A DNA stretch of 6,141 nucleotides from JBEKDJ01 sp050014415 (GCA_050014415.1 JBEKDJ010000300.1:1-6141), one strand, 5' to 3'; counted from the stretch's first letter, positions 1-6,045 are shown. The notes: a model not told the origin generated them from the letters alone. Numbers and translations are program-made.

Positions 1-4
1 TTTT

Positions 5-991
5 CTACTTCTTTATTTTCTCCTTGATCTTTTGGATAAGGCAAGGGAGGATCTCTTTGAGATCTCCCTCTACCCCGAAATCGCACATTCTGAATATCTC
101 TGCTTCAGGATCGCTGTTGACCGCGATAATAAAATCAGAATCCTGAATACCCACCATATGGTGCATTACCCCTGATATCCCGAAACCGATATAGAGTTTT
201 GGTCTCACCGTCCTTCCGCTCTGACCGATCATTTGAAATTCTCTTGCCCAGCCTTCATCGACCGCGGGTCTGGTGGCACCTACCGTTCCCTTCAGAAGCG
301 TAGCGAGCTCCTCTAATTGCAGCCACTGCTCTTTTCCTCCAACACCCCACCCCCCTGCAATCACCACCTCTGCTTTCTCCAAAGGGACTTCCGCAATCTC
401 TCCTTCTAAGGTCTCAAGCATTTTAATTCCCGATTCGCGACTCCCCATAATCTCTTCCTGCACAGCTCTTCCATTTCGAGATCCTTTCCTTCCTGCCCTC
501 AATACTCCCGATTTGACCGTCGCCATCTGTGGTCTTCGATCCGGACAGGTGATGGTGCCTAAAACCCCTCCACCAAAAGCAGGGACGATCTGAAGAAGGT
601 GTCCTTCCTCATCAACATCGAGATCAATGCAATGGGCCGAAAGTCCGGTATTGAGCCTTGCTGCCACTTTCGGAGCAAGCTCTGCTCCGATAGAAGTCGC
701 TCCCATCAGTAAGATATCAGGACTGAATTTCCTTACCAAATCACAGAGAATCCCAACCATTTCTTGACCGGGGTAGAGATTTGGATGGAGACCTTCGAAG
801 AGGTAGACGCAATCAACACCGAAATCGATCAATTCCTGAGTCATCTCTTCCAAATCCCTTCCCATCAAAATTGCTGAAAGGGATCCTTTCAATTTGTCGG
901 CAATCTCCCTCCCTTTTCCCAAGATTTCGAAAGTGACCTCCAGAAGGCTTCCATTATTATGCTCCGCAAAGACCCAGACCTCTCCGCTCAT
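5..991 (-). CDS. etfA: Electron transfer flavoprotein alpha subunit (EtfA)
   Basis: A 328-residue protein, the normal length for the FAD-carrying alpha subunit of the EtfAB heterodimer, which takes electrons from acyl-CoA dehydrogenases in the cytoplasm and passes them on to a quinone-linked or other oxidoreductase. The N-terminal half has the family's alpha/beta fold features: GATSIGAELAPKVAARLN (97-114), TGLSAHC (115-121), and PAFGGG followed by CPDRRPQMATV (137-159). The C-terminal half is the classic FAD domain: GATRPAVDEGW (238-248), GQSGRTVRPKLYIG (256-269), GISG (271-274), H278, NSDPEAEIF (292-300) and DFGVEGDL (304-311). The ATG overlaps the etfB stop as ATGA, and AGGA lies about 8 nt upstream, so the two subunits are probably translationally coupled. 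The gene ends with TAG four bases from the window edge, so any downstream operon partner (for example an Etf-quinone or iron-sulfur oxidoreductase) would be off-window. Confidence 0.96.
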   Translation of the reverse strand: MSGEVWVFAEHNNGSLLEVTFEILGKGREIADKLKGSLSAILMGRDLEEMTQELIDFGVDCVYLFEGLHPNLYPGQEMVGILCDLVRKFSPDILLMGATSIGAELAPKVAARLNTGLSAHCIDLDVDEEGHLLQIVPAFGGGVLGTITCPDRRPQMATVKSGVLRAGRKGSRNGRAVQEEIMGSRESGIKMLETLEGEIAEVPLEKAEVVIAGGWGVGGKEQWLQLEELATLLKGTVGATRPAVDEGWAREFQMIGQSGRTVRPKLYIGFGISGVMHHMVGIQDSDFIIAVNSDPEAEIFRMCDFGVEGDLKEILPCLIQKIKEKIKK

Positions 992-1797
992 AGTAGTCCT
1001 GCTTGGTGGATCTTATCTATAATGAGACTTGAAACCACTTCAGGAGTTCCCTTGACAATCTCTCTTCTTCTTTTTAACTCCGGCACAAAAAGACTGGACA
1101 TCTTGGTAGGAGAACCTGTCAAACCGATTCTACTCAAATCAATGTTCAGGTCGTTTCCGTTCCAAACTTGAATCTCCTTTTTCTCAGCTCCGAGAATTCC
1201 CATGAAGGTAGTGTATCTTGGAATGTTCGCCTCTTTAACCACAGAGAGAAGAGCCGGCAACTTTACCTGCATCCTCAGATAACCATGCTCCGTTTTTCTT
1301 CTGACAATGAGGCTTCTGCCTTTCCTTTCCTCACCAAGAAATTTTTCAACCCCGCAGACGAAGTTGATCCCCTCCATTCCGAGAAATTGGGAAAGTTGGG
1401 GTCCTACCTGTGCCGTTCCCCCATCGATCGTCTCATTTCCGCAGAGGATAAGATCAAAGGGAGCTAATCTTTTTACGGCCTCCGAAAGAATATAAGAAGT
1501 GGCTAAGGTATCGGATCCTGCAAAGGCCCGGTCACTTAGAAGTACCGCCCGATCTCCGCCGACGGCCAGGGCCTCCCTCAGGACGCTGAGACAGAAAAGA
1601 GGTGCCATGCTTAAGAGAATAACTTCACCCTCTTGCTTTTCTATAATGATCAAGGCCTCTTCAAGTGCATTCCGGTCCAGTGGATTGATCACATTGGGCA
1701 TACCTTCCCTAACCAAGACTTTTAGGACAGGATCGATCGTGAGGTTCTTCCAGTACTTCGGGTCAGGAACGGGTTTGAGACATACTATAATTCGCAT
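988..1797 (-). CDS. etfB: Electron transfer flavoprotein beta subunit (EtfB)
   Basis: A 269-residue beta subunit, partner of the overlapping etfA. The start is set at the ATG giving MRIIVCLKPVPD, the usual EtfB N-terminus; a longer frame from a GTG at 1911 would run deep into the upstream dehydrogenase gene. An AGGGA about 6 nt before the ATG is a modest ribosome site. Visible motifs: NPLDRNALEEAL (38-49), SDT (95-97), GNETIDGGTAQVGPQ (120-134), and the beta-subunit signature from VRRKTEHGY (165-173) through LPALLSV (180-186) to NIPRY (191-195). The 120-134 loop has the GTAQVGP form seen in the bifurcating/menaquinone-linked Etf group, not the DCNQTG form of mitochondrial-type EtfB, so the nucleotide site here may hold a second FAD in place of AMP; this is inference from one motif. 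The gene starts 25 nt after the dehydrogenase stop and overlaps etfA by 4 nt. Confidence 0.96.
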   Translation of the reverse strand: MRIIVCLKPVPDPKYWKNLTIDPVLKVLVREGMPNVINPLDRNALEEALIIIEKQEGEVILLSMAPLFCLSVLREALAVGGDRAVLLSDRAFAGSDTLATSYILSEAVKRLAPFDLILCGNETIDGGTAQVGPQLSQFLGMEGINFVCGVEKFLGEERKGRSLIVRRKTEHGYLRMQVKLPALLSVVKEANIPRYTTFMGILGAEKKEIQVWNGNDLNIDLSRIGLTGSPTKMSSLFVPELKRRREIVKGTPEVVSSLIIDKIHQAGLL

Positions 1798-1822
1798 TTT
1801 TTCCCTGATAGATCCCTCCGGG

Positions 1823-2965
1823 TCACTTAAGCATACTAATGGCCTGTCGTGCCATGGCAAGTTTACCAACTTCGCCGGTTCCTCCGGCTGGAATGGTGAC
1901 CAGAGCATCACGTAATAGTCTCTGAATCGGGTATTCTTTCATGATCCCATAGGAACCGTGGATCTCTATTGCCTTACGAGCAGATCTTGCAGCCGCTTCG
2001 CAAGAGAATTGCTTGGCCAAGGCTGATTCCGCATCGCAACGTATGTTCTGGTCCCGCATCCAGGCTAACCGGTACACCAATAAGCGAGAAATCTCTAAGT
2101 CAGCATAGATATCGGCAAGATGTGCCTGAATCATTTGGAGATTGCTGATTGGTTTCCCATAGAGCACACGCTCATTGGAAAACTTAACCGCCTGCTCCAG
2201 AACGGCATTGAGAATTCCCAGGGCGACCCCTGCCATTCCAGGCCGGCCTGTTTCAACAATGTTCCGAATGGCGATATTCATTCCCTCCCCTTCATGGCCG
2301 AGCAGGTTGGCTTTAGGGACTCTGCAGTCCTGTAAAACAAGTTCGCCAGTAATGGCTCCCCGTAAGCCAACCTTATTCTCTTTTCTTCCCAGTTTCGCTC
2401 CGGGAAAACTCCTTTCAACGATGAAAGCTGAAAGTCCCCTGCCCCCTTCCCCAGTCCGTGCAATCACCACCCAAATGTCCGATACGTGGGCATTTGTAAT
2501 GAAGCATTTTCTGCCATTCAAAATATAGGTGTCCCCCTCCGGTTTAGCTGAGGTCTTTATGCCTGCCACATCTGAACCTCCGGATGGGTCTGTCACCGCA
2601 ACCACTCCCATCGTCTCTCCTTTTGCTAGGGGCGGTAAATACTTCCTCTTCTGCTCCTCATTGCCAAAAACATTAAGCGCATGAGTAGCCATGTGGTGGA
2701 CTTGTAAAGCCATGGGAATAGCGGGACAGACCCTGCCTGTTTCCTCCAGGACGATCGCCCGGGCTATGTAACCGAGGCCGGTTCCGCCATACTCGGGAGG
2801 AGTGATGACACCCAGAATTCCCATATCTCCCATCTTCCTCAAAAGATTTATGGGAAATTCACCGGTTTCTTCCATGGCCTCCATGTGAGGAGTAATCTCT
2901 TTTTCTGCAAACTCACGTACCGTTTTCCGAAGCAATTCCTCCCGTTCCGTTAATTTGAAGTCCAT
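1823..2965 (-). CDS. Acyl-CoA dehydrogenase family flavoprotein, atypical active site
   Basis: A 380-residue protein of normal family length that should oxidise an acyl-CoA at the alpha-beta bond using FAD and pass electrons to the EtfBA encoded just downstream. The ATG (MDFKLTEREELL) is preceded by AAGGA at about 9 nt; a TTG 11 codons earlier has no comparable support. Domain order is standard: N-terminal helices (1-115); the beta-barrel flavin/substrate region with VVAVTDPSGGSD (121-132) and LNGRKCFITNA (149-159); then the C-terminal helical FAD domain with NERVLYGKPI (264-273), LQMIQAHLADI (276-286), HGSYGIMKEYPIQR (336-349) and RDA (352-354). Where medium- and short-chain enzymes carry the catalytic glutamate (YEGT) this one has AGGT (360-363). 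At the alternative long-chain/isovaleryl position, just before R241, there is G240, with E238 two residues away. The substrate cannot be named; a branched, cyclic or aromatic-derived acyl-CoA is possible. Confidence 0.96.
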   Translation of the reverse strand: MDFKLTEREELLRKTVREFAEKEITPHMEAMEETGEFPINLLRKMGDMGILGVITPPEYGGTGLGYIARAIVLEETGRVCPAIPMALQVHHMATHALNVFGNEEQKRKYLPPLAKGETMGVVAVTDPSGGSDVAGIKTSAKPEGDTYILNGRKCFITNAHVSDIWVVIARTGEGGRGLSAFIVERSFPGAKLGRKENKVGLRGAITGELVLQDCRVPKANLLGHEGEGMNIAIRNIVETGRPGMAGVALGILNAVLEQAVKFSNERVLYGKPISNLQMIQAHLADIYADLEISRLLVYRLAWMRDQNIRCDAESALAKQFSCEAAARSARKAIEIHGSYGIMKEYPIQRLLRDALVTIPAGGTGEVGKLAMARQAISMLK

Positions 2966-3049
2966 CTCTCTTGTCCTTTCTCTCTGTAGTGGTTTCAAAA
3001 AGAATCGTTATTCACAGGCGGATCAGTCTCCCCGTTTTAAGCAAAAAAA

Positions 3050-3646
3050 TTAAGGGGATAAGCTATCTATATAATTGATTAAGGCATTGATACACCTGTC
3101 TAAGCTGAGAGAGGATTTTTCTGTTCCGTAAATGACAGAGGCACCCAACATGCCGGAAAAGACCATTTCCGTAACGGCTGCTGTATCGACATCCGCTCTT
3201 AACTCGCCGGATTCTTTTTCTTGATCCAGAAGTCTTTTAATCATCGCCTTTAGGCGGACAAATCCTTCATGAAGTTCTCGAGAGAAATCTGGGCGTTGGT
3301 CATCCAATTCGACTGACAGAGTGACAAAGATACAGCCGCCTGGAAAAGCTTCTGCGTCTTTTAAATATCGGTCTCTATAGTTTTCAAGCAACTTCTTTAC
3401 TTTTTCAATCGGCCTTTCAATCTGGTCCAGGCCCTCAAGAGTCCTTTGCCGCCAAAGTTTCCGGGCTTCACTCAAGACTGCCAAGAAGATATCATCCTTG
3501 CTTTTGAAATGATTATATAGCCCGCCTTTAGATGTATTTGCCTGCCTCATGATGTCATGAATGGAAGTGCTTAAGAAACCCTTTAATGAAAATAATTTTA
3601 GGGCTTCATAGACTATCTTTTTTTTCAGAAGTATTGAATCTTCCAT
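3050..3646 (-). CDS. TetR-family transcriptional regulator
   Basis: A 198-residue one-component repressor. The N-terminal DNA-binding domain is plain: helix 1 LKKKIVYEALKLFSLKGF (7-24), then the TetR helix-turn-helix with TSIHDIMRQANTSKGGLYNH (27-46) and FKSKDDIFLAVL (47-58). The rest is an all-helical ligand and dimer domain with GGCIFVTLSVELDD (103-116), resembling the C-terminal domain in which family members read GCLFxxLxxE. It is the first gene of the operon, 84 nt before the acyl-CoA dehydrogenase on the same strand with no clear terminator between. This suggests it autoregulates and controls the dehydrogenase/Etf genes, perhaps in response to an acyl-CoA. The ATG chosen fits the family N-terminus, but its ribosome site is poor: an eight-T run lies directly upstream and the nearest AGGA is 20 nt away. 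A TTG at 3730 would add 28 residues but is itself the promoter -35 box, so it is rejected. Confidence 0.94.
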   Translation of the reverse strand: MEDSILLKKKIVYEALKLFSLKGFLSTSIHDIMRQANTSKGGLYNHFKSKDDIFLAVLSEARKLWRQRTLEGLDQIERPIEKVKKLLENYRDRYLKDAEAFPGGCIFVTLSVELDDQRPDFSRELHEGFVRLKAMIKRLLDQEKESGELRADVDTAAVTEMVFSGMLGASVIYGTEKSSLSLDRCINALINYIDSLSP

Positions 3647-3673
3647 AAAAAAAATTTGCGGGGAATTCCTAAG

Positions 3674-3687
3674 ACCGACTGGTTGGT
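3674..3687. promoter_or_regulatory. Candidate TetR operator (ACCGAC/GTTGGT palindrome)
   Basis: ACCGACTGGTTGGT is a 14-bp near-palindrome: five of six arm positions pair around a 2-bp centre. It lies just downstream of the predicted transcription start, about +8 to +21, where a bound repressor would block the promoter. The short ACCGAC-type half-site is common for TetR-family operators. That the adjacent TetR protein binds it is inferred. Confidence 0.5.
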
Positions 3688-3703
3688 TTCCCTGAAGAAC
3701 CAA
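3683..3703. promoter_or_regulatory. Second inverted repeat TTGGTT-N9-AACCAA over the start site
   Basis: Perfect 6-bp arms TTGGTT (3683-3688) and AACCAA (3698-3703) with a 9-bp spacer. It overlaps the end of the -10 box and the predicted transcription start, and shares the GGTTGGT half-site with the palindrome at 3674-3687. It could be the true operator, or a second dimer site. In the transcript it could also form a weak leader hairpin. Confidence 0.4.
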
Positions 3704-3730
3704 TATAGATTTGCCCAATCTAAATGTCAA
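3702..3730 (-). promoter_or_regulatory. Sigma-70-type promoter of the tetR-acd-etfBA operon
   Basis: On the minus strand, TTGACA (3730-3725) is separated by exactly 17 bp from TATATT (3707-3702). This is a perfect -35 box with a five-of-six -10 box at optimal spacing. Transcription would start near 3695, giving a leader of about 48 nt before the TetR ATG. It is the only strong promoter seen ahead of the four same-strand genes. Confidence 0.78.
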
Positions 3731-3739
3731 GATTTTTTT

Positions 3740-3885
3740 AAGCGGGGTGTTAGCAAAGTAGAGATGTCCCCATGGAACAGGAGAGGATACTTATGGGAAA
3801 GGAAAAAGGGCAAATCAATATGCAAAGGCTTTACAAAGACCAACAATTACGGCTTAGAAGAAACAATTTCCAACAGGTTTAGTAT
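3740..3885 (+). mobile_element. Possible insertion-sequence end with broken transposase start
   Basis: On the plus strand, a segment beginning near 3748 (GTTAGCAAAGTAGAGATGTC) resembles, from memory, the terminal repeats of insertion sequences common in deltaproteobacteria. It is followed directly by an ATG at 3773 opening MEQERILMGKEKGQINMQR, which recalls the MxQERIxMS start of helix-turn-helix transposases. The frame stops after 36 codons (TAG near 3881) with no transposase core, and no matching right end is visible. This would be a decayed remnant inserted upstream of the operon promoter. It rests on weak resemblance; the segment may simply be non-coding. Confidence 0.25.
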
Positions 3886-4071
3886 AGGGTCTACTATGTT
3901 GATGATGTTTTTTATGCCACACCCTGGGCACTCAATAAAATACTCAATGCCATTCGCTCGCATGATCTTGTCTATTGGTGGTTGAGAATCAAGCTGTACA
4001 TTTTCTCCTGTAAAGGAGGGAGGCGGGGTGAACATCTCGGAGAGAACGTATCCACATTTTTGACATTTCAA
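3847..4071 (-). CDS. Small zinc-ribbon-like protein, start uncertain, possibly frameshifted
   Basis: A 74-residue frame with two CxxC pairs, CQKCG at 3-7 and CPGCG at 48-52, the layout of a small zinc ribbon. Between them are a proline-rich turn (TPPPSF, 15-20) and an acidic/amphipathic stretch, and a hydrophobic tail follows (IINIVDPILNLLEIV, 56-70). I do not recognise the family and give no function. The only in-frame start is a TTG with no ribosome site next to it. A strong AAAGGAG (4117-4111) does exist upstream, ten bases before an ATG (4100-4098) in the neighbouring frame that stops after five codons. The zinc-ribbon frame itself stays open back to a TAA at 4128-4126 and reads plausibly (KWVKCDE) before the TTG. 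Either TTG is used, or a one-base indel has separated the true start from the body. Cysteine spacing argues for a real or recently real gene. Confidence 0.5.
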   Translation of the reverse strand: MKCQKCGYVLSEMFTPPPSFTGENVQLDSQPPIDKIMRANGIEYFIECPGCGIKNIINIVDPILNLLEIVSSKP

Positions 4072-4127
4072 TTCATCGCATTTTACCCATTTCTGCCCAT
4101 TTTTAAATTTCTCCTTTAAGGCTTTTT

Positions 4128-4148
4128 ATAACAGCTTTTGTTATTATA
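4128..4148 (-). promoter_or_regulatory. TATAAT box with overlapping palindrome ahead of the zinc-ribbon gene
   Basis: On the minus strand a perfect TATAAT (4148-4143) lies about 26 nt before the AAAGGAG ribosome site. A 6-bp inverted repeat ATAACA-N5-TGTTAT (4128-4144) overlaps it and the expected transcription start, and could be an operator or a small hairpin. No good -35 box is seen at 16-18 bp, so the promoter call is weak. Confidence 0.3.
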
Positions 4149-4308
4149 GTCCAGGGACAGGCAGATTGAGCAGAGTGAGGGAACAAAATGTATAGACGCG
4201 AGGCGGGTATCAGAATAAGGGGTCATTACGATTTGGGGCGGGAGCGGTATATCATGGGAAGAAAGAGTCAAACCAGATTCCGGAGGTCTTTCTTGGGTGC
4301 TCATATAG
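4149..4308. other. Unassigned spacer
   Basis: No convincing gene. A minus-strand frame (4116-4304, 62 codons) is proline/serine-rich and lacks a family look. A plus-strand frame from an ATG at 4188 (MYRREAGIRIRGHYDLGRER, about 56 codons) is arginine-rich and likewise unrecognised. The stretch is more GC-rich than the AT-rich DNA on each side and may be the remains of another mobile element. No repeat or RNA structure was recognised. Confidence 0.3.
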
Positions 4309-4542
4309 GTGTATCTTTCCAGTCTAAGCTATGCTGGTTATCATTCAAGGGCATTTGAATTTTTTTTGCGAGCAACATCTCATTCCTACTTCGAAGAACC
4401 GAAAATCTTACTCAAAGTTCAAGACAAAGAAGATCTTGTTAACAAATATAAAGCAGGTGCAAAAAGGTATAACGTTGTTCAGTGGCACTTAGGTGTCTCT
4501 CTTGAGCATCTGATGAATCTTGCAAAACTAGAAACCCAGTGA
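4309..4542 (+). CDS. Orphan small ORF, possibly a C-terminal gene remnant
   Basis: A 77-codon plus-strand frame opening with GTG directly after a TAG and with no ribosome site. From residue 15 onward the composition looks like a soluble globular protein: aromatic and charged residues alternate (AFEFFLRATSHSYFEEPK), followed by an amphipathic helix-like end (HLGVSLEHLMNLAKLE). The first part looks unnatural, suggesting the C-terminal end of a larger gene whose front was lost. No family is recognised. It ends 73 nt before the proposed group II intron fragment on the same strand. It could equally be a chance frame. Confidence 0.3.
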   Translation: MYLSSLSYAGYHSRAFEFFLRATSHSYFEEPKILLKVQDKEDLVNKYKAGAKRYNVVQWHLGVSLEHLMNLAKLETQ

Positions 4543-4615
4543 TGCGATTGCAGCTTTCTACTCATAATCATTAAACCCCAAGCTTTGTTCTGAGTGAAGA
4601 CTAGTAGGGCATGCC

Positions 4616-5083
4616 GTGTAAAACGTATGACTTGTCAGTTAAAGTCCGACCATGGGAGTTCGGCAGTTCGCCCATGTAGCTTGGGGGAGGTGCGAAGGAT
4701 AACCTAAAACACTAAGTTTCCTGATAAAGGCTCCTTAAGGGGGTTGGGCAAACCTGCGGGTCGCAGCGCGAGCGAACCTGGATGTAGCCTCGAAATTTAC
4801 AATGGAGCTGTCGACCCTTTCCTACAGAGGGGAAGGCCGGAGCATCTATCCTGACGAAAACTGCCATAACCGATAGATCGGCTTCCGGGGTAACAGGGGT
4901 GACACGCAGGGGAAGCCATACGACAATGAACACGGGAGACCCTTGTCGATGTTCGTTAAGGAGGACAACCGGTAAATAAAAGGGAACGAAGTTTTACCGG
5001 GTCGGCAAGGGAGTCGGAGTTGCCCACAGTACCGTTTGTATCTCAAGGGGAGCATAACCTTGGGAGAGGGAAGGGGCAATGCG
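4616..5083 (+). mobile_element. Group II intron 5' fragment (structured RNA), truncated
   Basis: A plus-strand segment with the look of the 5' half of a bacterial group II intron. It opens with GTGTAA (near the GUGYG consensus) and soon has TCAGTTAAAGTCCGAC, the usual CAGGTGAAAGTCC-type element of domain I. GCGAGCGAACCTGGATG (about 4768-4784) and AACAGGGGTGACACGC (about 4892-4907) also match conserved domain I-type segments as I remember them. Perfect stems support a folded RNA: CATGGG/CCCATG (4651-4656 with 4671-4676), ATCTATC/GATAGAT (4844-4850 with 4872-4878), CGACAA/TTGTCG (4921-4926 with 4943-4948) and CCGGTAAA/TTTACCGG (4969-4976 with 4993-5000). It ends near 5083 where recombinase-gene sequence begins on the other strand. 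No reverse transcriptase, YADD motif or domain V/VI is in the window, so it cannot splice or move by itself. Both boundaries are approximate. Confidence 0.6.
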
Positions 5084-6045
5084 TACTCCACCTCACGAGT
5101 TTTGTCGGTAAGCCTGGCATATCGACGAGTCATCTCTATGGTATGGTGACCTAAGAGCTGCTGGAGGCATTCCAGACGCATGCGGGCATTTAAGAGTTCA
5201 CTGGCGAAAGTGTGAAGGAGGGAATGAACTGTATAGCCTCTGTTTTCCAGCCCCGCTTTCTTCAAATACTTCACAAAAAGATGGCGGGCCGAACTGTAGC
5301 CTAATGGGTTACGTCCCCGACCGTAAAAGAGTGGTCCCTTTTTATGATCCCTCTTTGAAAGCCACTGTCTTAAGGCAAAGAGGGCATCATCGCTTAGATA
5401 GACCACTCGTCCCAAACTATTCTTCTCGCCCTCCAAGAGATGGATCTTCCTCTCCCTGATATCAAGATCGTTGAGCTTCAACCCAAGAAGCTCACCAATC
5501 CTCATACCCGTTCTCAGAAGAATCAGAATCAGGGCCCGGTCGCGAATATGGCTAATAGCGGAGAGAAGCTGCCGGACATCGCTGGGGTTCATGGCCCTAG
5601 GGAGCAAATCAGGCAACTTTAGCCTGATCTTTCTTTTGAGAAGTGTCTCGGAAATGACATTCTCTTCGATCGGAAACCGCAAGAAACCCAGGAGGTACAT
5701 TAACCTCGTCCTCGTGGATGTGATTTTCGTCCCCTGGCCCTGCTCGCTTACGACAAAGGCTTCCAGATCCTCTCTGACGATTTCTTCCAGTCGGCTCTTC
5801 CCCAAGCTGTTATAAAAAGTAAGGAAGAGTTCAATGGCTTTAAGAGAATTACGAAGGCTATTCGGCTTGTGGTTCAGACGCCACTTGTGGCGCATGTAGC
5901 CGTCAAAGTGTTCCTTGGCGGGAAGCTCCTTGCAAGAGAGCTTCTGGAGGATGCGGTCAATTGCGGTTGCTGAAAGAGGCTTTTCACGTAGTTCTTCTTT
6001 TTTAACTTCGACTGACTCATCGGGGATCGGCTCTACCTTGGTCAT
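4846..6045 (-). CDS. Tyrosine recombinase/integrase, likely inactive, chimeric C-terminus
   Basis: A 399-codon frame of which about the first 321 residues are a phage-integrase-family site-specific recombinase. An N-terminal lysine/glutamate-rich stretch (1-42) leads into a SAM-like core-binding domain (about 43-125), then the catalytic domain (about 150-321): R182 in TGMRIGELLGL, K208 in GEKNS, H274 in VHSLLHTFAS, H300 in LLGHHT and the nucleophile Y309 in RRYARL. The family's second arginine (HxLRH) is L277, encoded CTT at 5217-5215; one base change from CGT explains it, and loss of this arginine normally abolishes strand cleavage. After VEY (319-321) the family sequence stops. The last 78 residues are antisense translation of the group II intron fragment, so the true 3' end is missing or displaced. 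The start is firm: ATG with AAAGGAGGAGGAG immediately upstream. It is best regarded as a decaying pseudogene although its frame is open. Confidence 0.88.
   Translation of the reverse strand: MTKVEPIPDESVEVKKEELREKPLSATAIDRILQKLSCKELPAKEHFDGYMRHKWRLNHKPNSLRNSLKAIELFLTFYNSLGKSRLEEIVREDLEAFVVSEQGQGTKITSTRTRLMYLLGFLRFPIEENVISETLLKRKIRLKLPDLLPRAMNPSDVRQLLSAISHIRDRALILILLRTGMRIGELLGLKLNDLDIRERKIHLLEGEKNSLGRVVYLSDDALFALRQWLSKRDHKKGPLFYGRGRNPLGYSSARHLFVKYLKKAGLENRGYTVHSLLHTFASELLNARMRLECLQQLLGHHTIEMTRRYARLTDKTREVEYALPLPSPKVMLPLRYKRYCGQLRLPCRPGKTSFPFIYRLSSLTNIDKGLPCSLSYGFPCVSPLLPRKPIYRLWQFSSG

Noticed and set aside
1798..1911. GTG-started N-terminal extension of EtfB (38 extra residues)
   Set aside because: It would overlap the end of the acyl-CoA dehydrogenase gene by about 90 nt, and EtfB proteins start at the MRIIVCLKPVPD-type sequence found at the 1797 ATG.
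2966..2998. TTG-started extension of the acyl-CoA dehydrogenase
   Set aside because: The ATG at 2965 has a better ribosome site and the typical N-terminus.
2966..3049. Possible internal promoter or terminator between tetR and the acyl-CoA dehydrogenase gene
   Set aside because: T-rich stretches are present but I found no convincing hairpin and no paired -35/-10 boxes, so read-through is the simpler reading.
3647..3730. TTG-started extension of the TetR protein
   Set aside because: The TTG is the first three bases of the TTGACA -35 box and the extension would span the promoter; TetR homology begins at the ATG at 3646.
3656..3985. 109-codon plus-strand frame
   Set aside because: Its start lies opposite the TetR leader and its end opposite the zinc-ribbon gene; composition is uneven and no family is recognisable.
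4116..4304. 62-codon minus-strand frame upstream of the zinc-ribbon gene
   Set aside because: No ribosome site, low-complexity proline/serine content and no recognisable motif.
4712..4933. 73-codon minus-strand frame inside the intron-like segment
   Set aside because: Antisense to a structured RNA and overlapping the chimeric recombinase tail; a chance frame.
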